Positions 42,981 to 54,810 of a stretch of DNA of 64,000 nt are shown here, piece after piece. Both the position numbers and the translations under genes were made by a program. The stretch lies in contig OX637288.1 of the NCBI GenBank assembly GCA_951799445.1, positions 48,065,288-48,129,287 on the forward strand, read 5' to 3'. Under the pieces are notes generated by a model. That model was not told where the DNA came from and ran no database searches. It saw only the letters and a program-made list of their open reading frames with translations. The number at the start of each line of letters is the position of its first letter. The first letter of the stretch is position 1. Origin of the DNA: Pseudisothecium myosuroides (Eukaryota; Streptophyta; Bryopsida; Hypnales; Lembophyllaceae).

Positions 42981-43254
42981 TGTCGAGACCTGGTCAATGG
43001 TCAGGTAGCTTGGCTACGTATGCGTATACGGTCAGTATACTGCCGTTTCATACCACTAGTTCGTACCTCTTCAAGGTTAAGGTTGTACCTCTTAAAGGTT
43101 GAGGTTCTGAGGAGTCGCGTTGCTTCTCAGCCAGAACTACGTATCATCACTCTGATCCTTAGGCTATTCAGAAGTAATGTGATTTTGAGCCTGAGGTACG
43201 TAGGCAGCTTCATCTCTTATCGAGAGATGGAGTCCGAGTGAAAACGTACTGTCA
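42981..43254 (+). repeat. 3' LTR
   Basis: 274 bp and, by eye, identical to the 5' LTR base for base. Followed by the CACTT target duplication. Confidence 0.95.
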
Positions 43255-43447
43255 CACTTGACCATAATACAAATTTATTTGTTATATATTGGGTCATAAA
43301 ATACACATATCCGAGAGTTCCATTTTTTATTTATAAAATAAGAAAATTTTCATCTTTGCTTGGCTTAATTATTTATAGGTTAACACAATATCCAATATAA
43401 TTGTTTGTTTAACTTGTCAAATTTGAGTTACATTACATTTTGAAGAC

Positions 43448-43642
43448 ATGGGCAATTTTGTTAAAATGGCGGTATTCCAAGTGCCACTTTGACAGTGTGC
43501 CATTTTCACCATCTATAACAGATATAGATTTTAGAACTGCCGTTCTGAACCATCTAGGACAAGTATAGATTTCAGGACAGCCATTCTAAACTGTTTTCAT
43601 GCCATTTTAAAAAAATATCGCCATTTTAACGAAACTGCCCAT
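43448..43642. mobile_element. Family B MITE, copy 4
   Basis: 195 bp, ATGGGCAATTTTGTTAAAAT...TTTTAACGAAACTGCCCAT. It carries the unoccupied TTAA at 43607-43610 in the context GCCATT-TTAA-AAAAATATCGCC, the empty-site reference for the insertion in copy 1. Confidence 0.85.
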
Positions 43643-44869
43643 AGATACATTTAGGTCTTTATCTTTGTCCACCAATACCTTGACAAAACAACAAATGCTA
43701 TTGTGAGACAATGTTATTGGAGAGCAATGCAATGGTGACATTAGTCATGTAAGGAAATTTTAGCATGCACTTTTTCATATTTGGTGTGGCCTTACTAGAG
43801 GTCCTAATGAATGTTGTTCCAATTTCATCCTATATTGAGTGCATGTGAAGGAGAGGGTTTGCAATGCTCTAAGGGCATGGATACAAGGTACTTGTGAGCT
43901 TGGCCCCGTTATATTTACTATAGCTTCTATGGATGACTTGTCGATACTATTATAAAAAAAAGTGGGGTAGGTCATTTATATGCACTCACCTATTAAGGCC
44001 AATTAAAAACTTGAGTTCTCTCAAGATTCTCATATTTGTGCATTTTTACTACTGTGAAGAACAAAAAAGCCCATATCTTAATTCTTTCCTTTAAACAAAA
44101 ATGTAGTTATATTTAGTGGTCTTCTCAATTTTTGAAACTTCCATCGGTTGAAAACTTAAACTCTTTGAACGGAAAGAGGACCTTCATTAACTTCAATAGA
44201 GCCCATTTTAGGATTGATGACAATCTATCATTGAATGAGGAGAAGCATGGTCTTTTCCATATCACAACTTTGAATTAACATTATGATGCCCTTCTTTTAG
44301 CCCCTTGATTGAACATGGATGACCAAAATCTAATTATCCAATATTGAAGTCAATGTGAAAGCAAAGGCTAATTATCAGAGAATTTGCATTCCTTACACCT
44401 CCCATGGCTCAACATGTTATTTAGCATACCAATGTTGTGCTTTCACATTACCTAATCCGTAATGGCATTTCTAATTGGCATTTTGTGAGGCGTTATGTTT
44501 AATCAAGCACCATTTGTAACCTTATCTACAACTATGCTTGACCACATTCTACAAAACACATTTCATTTATCCATTCTCTCTAAAATAGCGGTTGTTGTGG
44601 CTAGTGTAACCGACCTATGTTCAAAAAAAATCACAAGTTAGTTCAAAGTGAGCAAGTGAAAATGAGAAAATAACTAGTTGGATTTTAACAGTAGAAGGAA
44701 GAAAACAGTGAAAAATATCTTCATAATTTCTATTTCTAATAAAATAACCAGAGAAAATAATCAAAAGGAATACTTGAAAAATCGGTTGATTGGAAGAATT
44801 GGAATAAAATAATTCAAAACAATTTCCGAACACCATGACCTGAGCCATCCATACCTTAAGACAGGTTGT
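43643..44869. other. AT-rich intergenic DNA
   Basis: Nothing coding or clearly repetitive was recognised. Confidence 0.4.
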
Positions 44870-45790
44870 TTGTTTGTTTGTTTGTTTTGTTTGTCACGTT
44901 GAGATCTCCCAAACCGTGTGTCCCTTGGGGGCGTGCTTAGTACCGTCGGAAAGCCCTCATCCAGGAGGGGCGCACGGGCTTGGTTTTGTGGCATTTGGAC
45001 CTACGGTAGAAAAGTTATAGATTTTTGAGTTATTTTGGATTTTTTAAATTACTAAATTATGCTAAATTATGTATCTTTTGAACCGTGTGTCAATTGGTCA
45101 CGTTCTTGGTTCTGGAAAGCTCTCGGCGAGGAGGCGTGCACAGACTTTGTTTTGTGGTGTTTGGACCTACGGTGGAGAAGTTATAGATTTTTGAATTATT
45201 TTTGGTTTTAAAATTACTTTTACTTTTGTTTTGGTTGTGGCAACAGCACAGGGCTACACTAGTCCATACCTTAAGACAGGGTGTTTGTTTGTTTGTTTGT
45301 TTTGTTTGTCACGTTGAGATCTCCCGGACTGTGCGTCCCTCGGGGGCGTGCTTGGTACCATCAGAAAGCCCTCAGTGAGGAGGGATGCACGGACTTTGTG
45401 TAGTGGTGTTTGGACCCACGCTATGAAAGTTATAGATTTTTGAGTTATTTTTGGATCTTCAAAATTACTAAATTATATATCTTTTGAATGGAGTGTCAAT
45501 TTGTCACGTTTTTGGTACTGTTGGAAAGCCCTCAACAAGGAAGGGTGCGTGGGCTTGGTTTCGTGGCATTTGGACCTACGCTAGAAAAGTTATGGATTTT
45601 TGAGTTATTTTGGATTCTTAAAAATTACTAAATTATCCTAAATTATATATCTTCTGAACCGTGTGTCAATTGGTCACGTTCTTGGTACCCTTGGAAAGCC
45701 CTTGGCGAGGAGGGGTGCATGGGCTTTACTTAATGGCGTTTGAACATACGGTGGGAAAGTTATGAATTTTTGAGTTATTTTTATGGGCCC
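44870..45790 (+). repeat. Minisatellite-like array, about five units
   Basis: Each unit of about 150-170 bp contains ACCGTGTGTC, CACGTTCTTGGTACC, GGAAAGCCCTC, GAGGAGGGGTGC, GGGCTTGGTTTTGTGGCATT, TTGGACCTACGGT, AAAGTTATAGATTTTTGAG. Two units are headed by a (TTTG)n run preceded by CATACCTTAAGACAGG (44855 and 45268), giving a ~410-bp higher-order repeat. A single related unit lies at 49365-49560. Confidence 0.8.
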
Positions 45791-46109
45791 TGTTGGAAAC
45801 GCCGCAGCCCACGGGGAACTTGAAATCTGCTCATTTTGTGTGTTCGATTTTTCTCATGGCATAGTTGCAGAGTGTGGAGCGGCAGCAAGAGATTTTGCGC
45901 GCCGTGTACTCAGGTGATCTCGGGTCCCATGAATATCCACTTGTTCCTGAATCGCGATTACTCGTGGTGCGATCATTGTCCTTACTGTTTATAATTTTGT
46001 GAGAGGATTTTGTCGTGGTTCTTAGTTAGGATTTTAGAGAGGTTTTAGGGTTTGCGTTTGCACAATCATGTTCATTCATGTCGAAGTGTTGTGTTGTTTT
46101 GTCCTACAG

Positions 46110-46923
46110 AGCTGACAATTTGTGTGGCTTTGTTGAAGCTGATGACATCTTTGGACCTGTGGCTTCAGCACTGCGAAGGAAGATTGTGGAGAGTGTATCC
46201 AGCATTAAGCGGAGTTTTGCTTGCCGCTACAATCATGGGGCAGAACCGAAACCACAAGAAAAAGAAGCTTATGGTAACGACAATGAACACGTTAAATAAA
46301 CATAAATCAGGCACCATTGAGATTACCATGAACAATATCTTGAAGTCTGTGAGATTGCATTCTTCACCTTGACTCCGCTTGCTCAAAATTTCTGAAAGTT
46401 CGAAATTGGTCACGTTTAAGGTGGGTCACTCAGAGCTCATCTGTTTTACTCAATTAGCCGATACTGTTTAACCCTTCAGCAAACGCCTAAAGATATTTGT
46501 TTTCAGAGTGCTTATAACTTAGTCTGCATTCTATATCTTACCTTAGACATGATCAAGATGTGTCACAGTGGAACTGAAAGTGGTATCTTGATCCCTCTAG
46601 GTTGCTCTCAAACGGTGAATCCTCCGGTAACCTATGAAGTGACACGAGAGAAAGTTTATAGCAAACTTGCGGGAGTCCCCATCGATTTTGAAGATACATA
46701 TCTTCACTCTCAATTTGATGTTCTACAAGATCACACAAACGGGCCTTCCTCGGCGGTCATCAACTGCCCGTAGCACGAAGGGATTGATGCATGGCGTGCA
46801 GCAGAACAACAACGAGAGAGTAACAGGTGTGACAGAGCATGCCAGATTGAGCTTGAAAGACTTTATAATGAGAGGAAGCTTGAAAGAGGAACTGCTGCAG
46901 CTGCCAAGCTGTTGAATGATCAG
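46110..46923 (+). pseudogene. Unrecognised spliced gene or gene remnant with an in-frame TAG
   Basis: Two exon-like parts join in phase. 46110-46273 (acceptor GTCCTACAG, donor G|GTAACG) encodes ADNLCGFVEADDIFGPVA and SALRRKIVESVSSIKR. 46547-46923 (acceptor ACCTTAG, donor CAG|GTAGTG) encodes MIKMCHSGTESGILIP, then VTREKVYSKLAGVPIDF. After an in-frame TAG at 46771-46773 the frame continues with a charged helical segment (EGIDAWRAAEQQRESNRC and onward to KLLNDQ). The TAG could be a true lesion, or the CCCGTAG there could be a splice acceptor. The first exon and anything past 46923 were not found. I do not recognise the family. Confidence 0.35.
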
Positions 46924-48546
46924 GTAGTGCAATTCCACTGCAACATTTTCACTTAAGAAATCTTGTCTTTGAAAACAATTGGAGCAAACTAACTTGTACA
47001 CGAAAGCTGGCAACAACAAGTACATGGACATGTGTCTGACATGTTCATGTACTCTAGGGGTCTTTTGTTCAGATACTCTGCTTCTCTTCTTACGGCTGTG
47101 GCATGTCCCTCTGAGCACCCACCAGTTATTTTCACTGAGAAACGCCAGTTTTACTTCTGTTTTTTATTTTGAAGTAGTAATCATGTGTTTAACAAAGCTA
47201 TGTGATGGCTGGACTAAGATTGGAGGACTGGTGCTAGTGGAAGACACTTGTCTATGCTTCCATGCATTGAACAGCCTGCCAGGTTCGTCTGATGCATACA
47301 CTTGCAAATCCATAACCTTCTCTTTATTTAATTTTGAAGAATTTACGTCATAATGCCTTGCATATCAAAAATGTGTTTCTTCATCTAGACTCTCGTGATT
47401 GCCGCAGGTATTGAAAACTGTGCATTGCGGGTGTTTAACCACTTTGCATCTGGCAAGTATTTCAACTGTGTGGGGTTCACAATGTGGGTGCTGGGCTACA
47501 GGACCATATATGTTAGCCTCTAAACCTAGGCTAAGGATTTTGTAATGGTAATCTCTCTTTGAGAGGCAAGGGGGGATGAAGCACATGACGTGGCTCATGA
47601 AATCCAGCTCCTCGTTCCAACCATGTCAACCACTTGGTTTACGGCAGTTGAGTAGACTGCAGGCTGAACGCACACACGCGTTCCTTGGTGCTCTCGTTGC
47701 TGCTACTTTAATTAGTCAGAGCTTGTGACTCATAGTCATATCTCTTGCTGCATTTAAGGCAGCAGTTTATGAACTTTCTTTGCCCATCAAGGAAGTTTTA
47801 GAATCATTTGAAGTAGGACCAATAATCGACCAAGCAGTATTTAGCATTCTTCGAGATCCTTTTTGAAACCATTCCTACAGAATGAGCTGTTTCTACAAGC
47901 ATGTGTTTCTTGGGCCAGGTTTGTGTTTTTTAATCTGATCAGGATTTCTGCTGTGCAGAAAGTGTTTCCCCATGAAGACAGGTCATGCAGGTAACACCAA
48001 TCATTCACCAGAGCAGGGCTGTGTCTCGCGTGACTACCATGAAAATATATGCTTCTGCTTCAAGTGTTGCCTGACAATGAGGCCTGTAGTTCTTCAGGAT
48101 GCATTGCAGATATTATGTATGCTTAGCACAAGGGTTTCAGTAAATTTGATTCAGGAATTCTTGGACAATAATCTGCATCGTGATTCATGGAGAGGGCTCC
48201 ATATGATCACTGTGATCATACGTAGACCTCCCTAAGCATCATGGTCTGTATGATCAGTATGCCCATAGGAGACCTAAATGTCATATGTCATGAATCTCTT
48301 TATGAGGTCTGAAAGTTCTTGAAGCAATCTAATTTTGTTGGAAACCTTGTTTTTGAATAGAATGTTTGTTTCTTAGGCTACATCCCAGGTTCTTTCAAGT
48401 AACGGTGGACCTATCCTTCAAACTCTGTATTGGGGTCCAATCTAGCTTCATAATTTGCAATAAGTAACATACTCTCATAGAGGTTCTCTTAGCCTGAAAC
48501 TGGCTGTTCAGTATGTGGTACAATCACCCTGTAGGTTTTTGTTTAA
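46924..48546. other. Possible introns or 3' region of the unknown gene
   Basis: More even base composition than the surrounding AT-rich DNA, but open frames are short and show no domain (for example 46979-47353 and 47972-48235). Nothing firm can be assigned. Confidence 0.3.
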
Positions 48547-49112
48547 CCCCTAAATGCCCAAGGCCTGTTTTGAGCCTCTTGGATTTTGCTCTAAATTGAA
48601 CAAAAAGCCAACATTTTGATAAGTTGGATCAATTTTTTTTTAAATTGTACCTGTACAAATTCAAACTAGACATGTTAGAGATCACATGGGAAAAAAAAAA
48701 ATTAAAAAAATAAAAAAAAATTAAAAAAAAATATATATATATATATATATCATTTAAGGATTGAAAGATTATAATGTTTGATCATTAGGGTGTTAAAACT
48801 ATGAAATTCTTTGAGCTCTCTTTTTGCATCTCAAATCTAAAAAGTTCAAGACCAAAGAAATATGAGGTTGAAGGGCCTAACAAATATAACCCCAATCAAT
48901 TTATGGCTTCTCAAAAATCGAGGATGAATATGCATTTCTATCCTTCATAGAAGAAATTCATTCATTTACAAAATCCGATCTTTGATGCTAAAACTAGACT
49001 TCAAAAAGAATCTTTCAAAAATATAAACTACAAAAAGTAGCAATTTGGTAAGGTTTTATTTAACTTCAAAGTTTCTTTGACACCACATTTGGGTGCCTTG
49101 GGCATTTAGGGG
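48547..49112 (+). mobile_element. Family C element, short subtype, copy 3
   Basis: 566 bp between TTAA sites (48543-48546 and 49113-49116). The ends are a perfect inverted pair, CCCCTAAATGCCCAAGGC and GCCTTGGGCATTTAGGGG. The interior holds GAACAAAAAGCCAACATTTT and A/TA tracts, non-coding. It matches 55400-56040 in reverse. Confidence 0.85.
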
Positions 49113-49199
49113 TTAATACATACATTAACCCTTGAAAGACAGGCTGGTGATTGTTGAAATCATCCCTTTTGGTATTGTGTGAATCATTGGTTTAAAAAA

Positions 49200-49345
49200 A
49201 TCCAAAAGCACTCATTGGAAGTCAAATTATTGTGTAAGACCTCCCATTTTCACACAAAATTTCGAGGATGAATATGCATTTCTATCCTTCATAGAAGAAT
49301 TCTTTGTCATTCATCAATTGAAAAACAACCATGACATCCTTTTAT
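49200..49345 (+). repeat. Dispersed repeat family E, copy 4
   Basis: AAAAGCACTCATTGGAAGTC, then AAATTATTGTGTAAGACCTC, then ACACAAAATTTCGAGGATGA and GAATTCTTTGTCATTCATC. Related to 18165, 24484 and 29583. Confidence 0.55.
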
Positions 49346-49364
49346 ATTAAGGGTTAAATTAGGC

Positions 49365-49560
49365 TATTTGTTTTGTTTTGTTTGTTATGGTGAGATCTCT
49401 AGAACATGCACCCCTTGGTATGATCTTGGTATCACTAGAAAGCTCTCAGTGAAGAGGGGTGCATAGGCTTTGTTTTGTAGCATTTGGACTTATGATGTCA
49501 AAGATATTGAATCTTAGATTTATTTTCAAATTAGAAAATTAGGAAATTATTTTTATTTTT
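49365..49560 (+). repeat. Isolated unit of the 44870-45790 minisatellite
   Basis: TTGTTTTGTTTTGTTTGTTA, then GGTGAGATCTCTAGAACATGC, then AGAAAGCTCTCAGTGAAGAG and GGGTGCATAGGCTTTGTTTT, then CATTTGGACTTATG. Same order as the array units, showing the unit also exists as a dispersed copy. Confidence 0.65.
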
Positions 49561-49678
49561 ATTTTGGTTGTAATAAATTGGTATGTATACTACGGAGTAT
49601 TATATTAGCATTTCATTAGAGCATCTCCAATTAGAGCATCTCCAAAATGAACTTCTAGACTTATGTAACTTTGTTTAA

Positions 49679-50602
49679 CTCCTAAAGGACCAAGGCCTTT
49701 TTTCTGCCAAAAAACACTCAAAACTGCCATTTCTATAGCAAGAAGTAAAAAAATTGAAAATTGTTTTTTTTTCACATCTAACCATAGGATCTTACACCTA
49801 ACTAGTATGAGAGTGTATTAAAAAAATTTCAGAATTTTTGACTACACAGATTGCAAGATATCTACGTTTAAAGTGAAAAAAACAAGTTTTTCAGCACATT
49901 GCGGGACTAGATTTTTTGACTTTGAACATTTTTAACTTAAAATTTTTGCACTACAAAGTTTTGAGCTTTAAATCTTCATAGTAGAAAATTGATTTGAGAG
50001 TCTAGGAAAAAAAAATTCAAAAAAACTTAATTATCCTTCTTAAAAAAATTGTTAGTAGAAGTAGGTACAAGATAGAAGGAAAATCTAAAATATTCATATA
50101 TTTTAGATGGAATTAAAATGCACTAATCCCAATGGTGAGATTGTTCTAGCAGGTAAACTAAACCATGCAAAAAAAAATTTGAAAAATTTGAAAAATTGCA
50201 TTCAGAAATGAATCCTACAAGTTATTTTTTTCAAGAAGATGCTCTAACTGTCTGAAAAACAAGAATGTCCATAACTTTCTCATAACATATCCAAATGAAA
50301 TGAATCAAAGCTTTCAAGATAGGCAAAAATATAATCTATAAAAAAAGTTATTTTTAAAAAAAATTCAAATTTTTTTCCATTTATCTTTTGCTGCCCGGGC
50401 TGCCCCGCGTCCCCTATTTTGAGTTTATTTGGTCATATCTTTTGTTCCGGGGCACTGATTGTGAAAAAAATTATATTTTCACAAAGCTTATCAGATTTTC
50501 TACCTCCAAAAAAAGTTTCAAAAAATCACGACAAAATTTCAGCCCGTAGGTACTTGCCGGAAAACGCATTTGTCCCCCGAAGGGACAACGGTCCTTTAGG
50601 GG
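49679..50602 (+). mobile_element. Family C element, copy 4
   Basis: 924 bp between TTAA sites (49675-49678 and 50603-50606). Ends CTCCTAAAGGACCAAGGCC and ...GGTCCTTTAGGGG. The interior parallels 15378-16525 (CCATAGGATCTTAC, AGATTGCAAGATATC, CTGCCCGGGCTGCC, TTTGGTCATATCTTTTG). Non-coding; the small frame at 50419-50613 is incidental. Confidence 0.8.
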
Positions 50603-50949
50603 TTAACCTCTAAAACACTCCATTTGTCCTTTTGGAGGGACAAATGAAAGTTAAAATAGGTTTCTATTAATATATTTTTTATACAAATTTTTGGCTTGAT
50701 TGTTTGAAATTTTTTGGAAGATAGAAAAAAAAAATTAGTTTTCTATGAATATATTTTTTATTTTAATCAATGCCAATGAGCAAAAGTAATGTAGCTTATT
50801 CTACAACAAACTTTTTTGTAGTTTGTTAGGCAATAAAACAAAACCACAAATACTTGAAATACAAATAATTGAAACTTAACCTTTATAATAGATCCAACAT
50901 TCTCCAATTATATGTGACTTTGTAGGTGATTCTTTAGGGCCCACACGTC

Positions 50950-51310
50950 TTGTTTAGATACTGGCGCTGCTGAACTAAGCAAACTGGAGGGACAGGCTTC
51001 AAAATTTAACCGCTCCCAAGATGACCACCCAAACGAAAAAGCTCAACAACATGCATATGACCGTCGTGGGAGGTTAAACTCTTGTGAACTCTCGTGAACG
51101 TACAGTATATCCAATTGGGTGTTTCTGCGGAATTCTCAGTTTCTCACCTGCCTGATATATGTTAGAGCTACAGTAGATCCTCGGAAAAAGATTGGGGCCT
51201 GGATAAGTTAAATTGGGGGGCCGTATTCTTGCAGCATCGATCGGGGAAGCATTCCAAACTCTGCTATGGCGCCGCCACGAATATCCTCAAGCCTTCGCTC
51301 CGTCGCTCTT
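50950..51310 (+). repeat. Duplicated block, copy 2 (pair with 32600-33070)
   Basis: Same ordered phrases as 32600-33070. At 51266 this copy has ATG followed by APPRISSSLRSVALSAKLHL, a Ser/Arg-rich start that resembles an organelle-targeting peptide. The frame runs to 51481 without a known domain. It may be a real first exon upstream of the orphan gene at 51830, but no splice joining was proven. Confidence 0.6.
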
Positions 51311-51829
51311 TCCGCGAAGCTGCACCTTAACGTCCTCATCCATTCCAGACTTCCGACTGATCTGACTTCCGAGTGCCCATGGATAGACTTTCTCTTGCCG
51401 GCAGGGCTCTCTCTTCCGTCTCGTCCGACTCGTGACCGTTGGACGGAATCTCATCGGAATCGTCAATGCGCGTCTGCATGAGGTTCATATGGCCATTCGG
51501 GGACCATTCGCAATTGCAACTCACTTCGTTTCCAGTACTAAGCGACCCTCTCTCGTGTCCCTGTCGCCTCTCTCATCGTTTTGGTTTCTGTCGGCGCTCC
51601 CACTAGTACACAGAGGCCATTCTGTGCGCACACTCTTGATGGGCAAGTAAATGTGCCGTCTGTAAATTTTCAGCTTGTCGCCTCTCTTGTGTCGCTTGCA
51701 ATTCGTGCGGTCAGCTCGGTCAGCTCAACTGAAGGTTGGTTCCTTTGAATCTCGATCTAGCTAGGGTTAGAATCGAATTACACTTGGGTTGTGCGGGAGT
51801 CTGGGCTATCAATTGTTGCATATGGCAAC

Positions 51830-52162
51830 ATGAAAGAGGGCAATTACCGATACTTCGTGGATTTTGCTAAAATTCGAAGAGGAGCCAAGCACACGATGCA
51901 GGTGGACTACAGTGACACCTACCAAGAATATTTGATGGGGACGGACCGAACGGGGAAGAGCATCATAGTGACTTCCGACGACTGCTGTGATTATCAGTGC
52001 ATCACCATCACGGAAAAGGACGGCCAGTTCACTGTGGACAGAGTGCCCAGGATACGCTCCAGTTCAGGGGAGCAGGAGCCTGCTTCTGCTGCTGTGGCGA
52101 AGCATGGGGGCACCTGGAAGATGCTGTGGAAGCTTAGAATGTGTAGGGCATTCCAAAATTAA
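51830..52162 (+). CDS. Small orphan protein, unrecognised
   Basis: The ATG at 51830 gives 110 residues; the frame is open from about 51791. The sequence is MKEGNYRYFVDFAKIRRG, then a QVDYSDTYQEYLMGTDRTGK segment, then SIIVTSDDCCDYQCITI, TEKDGQFTVDRVPRIR, and a Ser/Ala-rich tail. It looks like one compact beta-rich domain with Cys residues clustered as CC..C, no signal peptide and no membrane segment. Codon use is GC-rich like the real genes here, unlike the surrounding AT-rich DNA. An upstream exon is possible because the region 51266-51790 is similarly GC-rich and the frame extends 5' of the ATG. I do not know the family. Confidence 0.5.
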   Translation: MKEGNYRYFVDFAKIRRGAKHTMQVDYSDTYQEYLMGTDRTGKSIIVTSDDCCDYQCITITEKDGQFTVDRVPRIRSSSGEQEPASAAVAKHGGTWKMLWKLRMCRAFQN

Positions 52163-53939
52163 TTACTCCTGGACGACGTCATCCGTGGGATTGATACTTC
52201 ATACATTTTTGCCTCCCTCTTTCTGAATTTTTTGAAGAGATTATTGATTCTCTGCTATCGTGGCGAAATTGAAGCACGCGCAGACATTAAGATTAAGTTA
52301 GTAGTCAGTGGGGCAACTCTCTCTGACTAAGTCTCACTCCATTACTGTAGTGGTGAGGCTACGGAATTCACCATGTTACAATATTCTACTGTACATTATT
52401 TATGAATACAGAATTGATTCAGAGGACTTCTGTTTTACCGGTACTGGTGGAAGTGGAGACGCCGTGCGTACCACAAGTGTTGGCCGGTTGAATGGCACGC
52501 AGCAGAATGTTTGGGTTTCTTTTAGCATATCTACCGTTTGGGTTTTTGCGAACACTGAGACCTTCCGTTCCCTTCAAATCCTTTTTTCCCAGTTGTAATA
52601 AGGTGATGCGCTTCACCAGCCCGTCTCAGAGTCGCAGGTATTCCATGGCTGGAAGTCGGAGGTGCTCTCTTCCCTACAGAAAAGTTACAGCCATACGATA
52701 GTTACATGAAATTGGGGGTCCGTTTCGAATGGGCTCAGGCTGCGCTTCCAACTTATCAGTTGCCGCATCCAACTTACCAGAGTAAGAGATAAGCTTACAA
52801 GGCAATTCTATTCTGCACATTTACTCAATTCAAATGGCCCTCCCAAAATCTCCAGAAAACTTATTTCATTGTAAATATGGTTTCAGGGGTTAACTGAAGT
52901 TCTTTAGTCTTTTCAAGTCAGAGGCTGCTTCAAATAACTCATTAGGGGGAGTCACACTAGAGCGCCCTCGTTCTTCCAACTTTTTGGGAGAAATACACAT
53001 GGAACGAGATGAATGGATAAACATGAAGACTCCACCAAATTTGGTGAAGAATATTGTATTGTCTTGTCCAAAGGGGTGGGTAATGGTTCCCCCATTTTGT
53101 TGAAATCTTGAAAGTTATTGTGAATTTTGGACTCCTTGTAATGCTGAATTCTAATATATTTTTTCTTAAAACTTATTTGATAGCTTCAATTGTAGGATGG
53201 CTAAAAGAATTCTAAATTAAAAACCTCATCAATTCTAAAATCATGATGCTAGAATTTTGAAAAAAAAATTTCAACATGTACTTGTCTAAAGGTGAAGTTT
53301 CATCTTTATTATTTCAAAATACAAATAATTCTTGTTTAAAAATTTGAGAAAAGGGATCTAATGTTGAATAAATAAATTAAAAATACAAGAAACTTTTCAA
53401 CAATAGAGTTAACTGTAAAGTGAGACCAAGCCCGGAGGGGCTTTATTTGTAAATAGTAAAAAACATGAATTGGTAGAACAAAAACATTTTAGGTCTAATG
53501 TAGAATTCTTTTAACTTTGTCTCTAAATATACTTCCATTTAATTACGCCAAACTTAGAAGCATTTGGCATGTAAGAAGAGGAATTATAACTCAAAACAAA
53601 GATCTGGAGTTAAATGCTAATTCAAGGTGAATTGATGTGCCAAAATGTATTTATTGCCGAACCTTGTGCTAAAATCCACACCACTTTATGATTAACTTTT
53701 CAACGTGTTTCTTATTCATTCTTGATTTATTTTTTAAAGTAAGGTAGTATTCATGAACCTTAAACAATAAATTGCTACCAATTCAAAAGTGTAGTAAAAA
53801 TTCAAAATTTTTAAATCCAGTGAAAAAATGTTGAAGTAGACAATCCCAATACGCTTCAATTATATTTTTTCTAAAACTATCTAAAATTGAGTTTTAAAAG
53901 CCCTTCAAGATTAATGTAGCTAATAAATGTTCCTATCAA
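52163..53939. other. Likely 3' region then AT-rich intergenic DNA
   Basis: 52163-52700 keeps gene-like composition and may be the 3' UTR of the orphan gene. After that I see no gene or defined repeat. Confidence 0.4.
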
Positions 53940-54660
53940 ATTTTTGGACATTTGTTGTCTTTGGGGGTCTATTGTTCAATTGTCTTCTACAAAACTTGGT
54001 TCTTTATTATACTTAGAGATCCTCCAAATAATTCAATGGAAGAGATTTAAATCAATACTCTTGCTTGAATAATGCTTTGATATGTCATATAAATGTCATT
54101 TTTAAGTATGCATTAAATGGATTTTAGACTCTGCTAGGTTATCTTCATCTTTGAAAATTTACAACAAATTCATAGTACCTCCAATATTTACACAACTACT
54201 TGCAATTACGCTTCAAAATCAATTATGCCAAAATTCTTCATTAGTTTCTATTAGTGCTACAAAAGCTTCAATCTACAACATTTAAGGTTTGTTATAGATG
54301 GAGTTAGTTTATCCTTTAAGTGCTCCAAAGTCCATAAATTCTACATGATGAATAAAAACATTTAAATGTAATAGTTTTGGTCAAAGTAACTTTTCATTCA
54401 TCCAAAATAAAACCTTGATTCTATAACAGTACTGAAAGGACTATTCATGTCCTTGTTCAAATAAACTTCTTTAGTTTTTAACATTAAAACAGACATTTCA
54501 TATTTTTTCACATGTAGTAATATATATTTAAGACTTATCTTCATTTTTTTATAATTACAAACATTAAAATGATCTTAATATGATTTTTTGAAGTAATATC
54601 TTTGTAAAAATCATAATAATTACAAAAGTATTTAAAATAATCTTATGAAGACATTTAAAA
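53940..54660 (+). repeat. Ancient dispersed repeat, uninterrupted copy
   Basis: Matches 12100-12370 plus 13357-13790 without the 984-bp insertion between them (TTTACACAACTACTTGCAAT here). This is the empty-site reference. Confidence 0.6.
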
Positions 54661-54700
54661 AAATAATATTATTATTTTAAAAAAACAATAATATTATTTT

Positions 54701-54810
54701 GTGTTTTAAGTAAAATTTTGCTGAAAATCTCCTTAAAGGTCATTACTTAAAATCAAATGTCTAGGACTATACTTAAAAACTCACCTAAAACACCTCTTTC
54801 TCTTGTAGTG
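54701..54810. mobile_element. Family A MITE, half element
   Basis: Only the right arm is present: GTAAAATTTTGCTGAAAATC-like text, AAAGGTCATTACTTAAAATC and TTTCTCTTGTAGTG. The left arm is missing, replaced by AT-rich DNA (AATAATATTATT), so this copy can no longer fold. Confidence 0.7.

Larger units (their letters stand above)
37873..43254 (+). mobile_element. Complete Ty1/copia LTR retrotransposon
   Basis: 5382 bp. The LTRs are 37873-38146 and 42981-43254, both 274 bp, beginning TGTCGAGACC and ending ACTGTCA; I found no difference between them. The 5-bp duplication CACTT lies at 37868-37872 and 43255-43259. Domain order Gag-protease-integrase-RT-RNase H is copia-type. A purine tract precedes the 3' LTR and a TATCAG-containing candidate primer site follows the 5' LTR. 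The only visible lesion is a frame change in a G7 run (40905-40911). Identical LTRs point to a very recent insertion. Confidence 0.95.

Noticed and set aside
44870..45790. CRISPR-like array
   Set aside because: Units are long, degenerate and tandem without spacers, in a plant genome.
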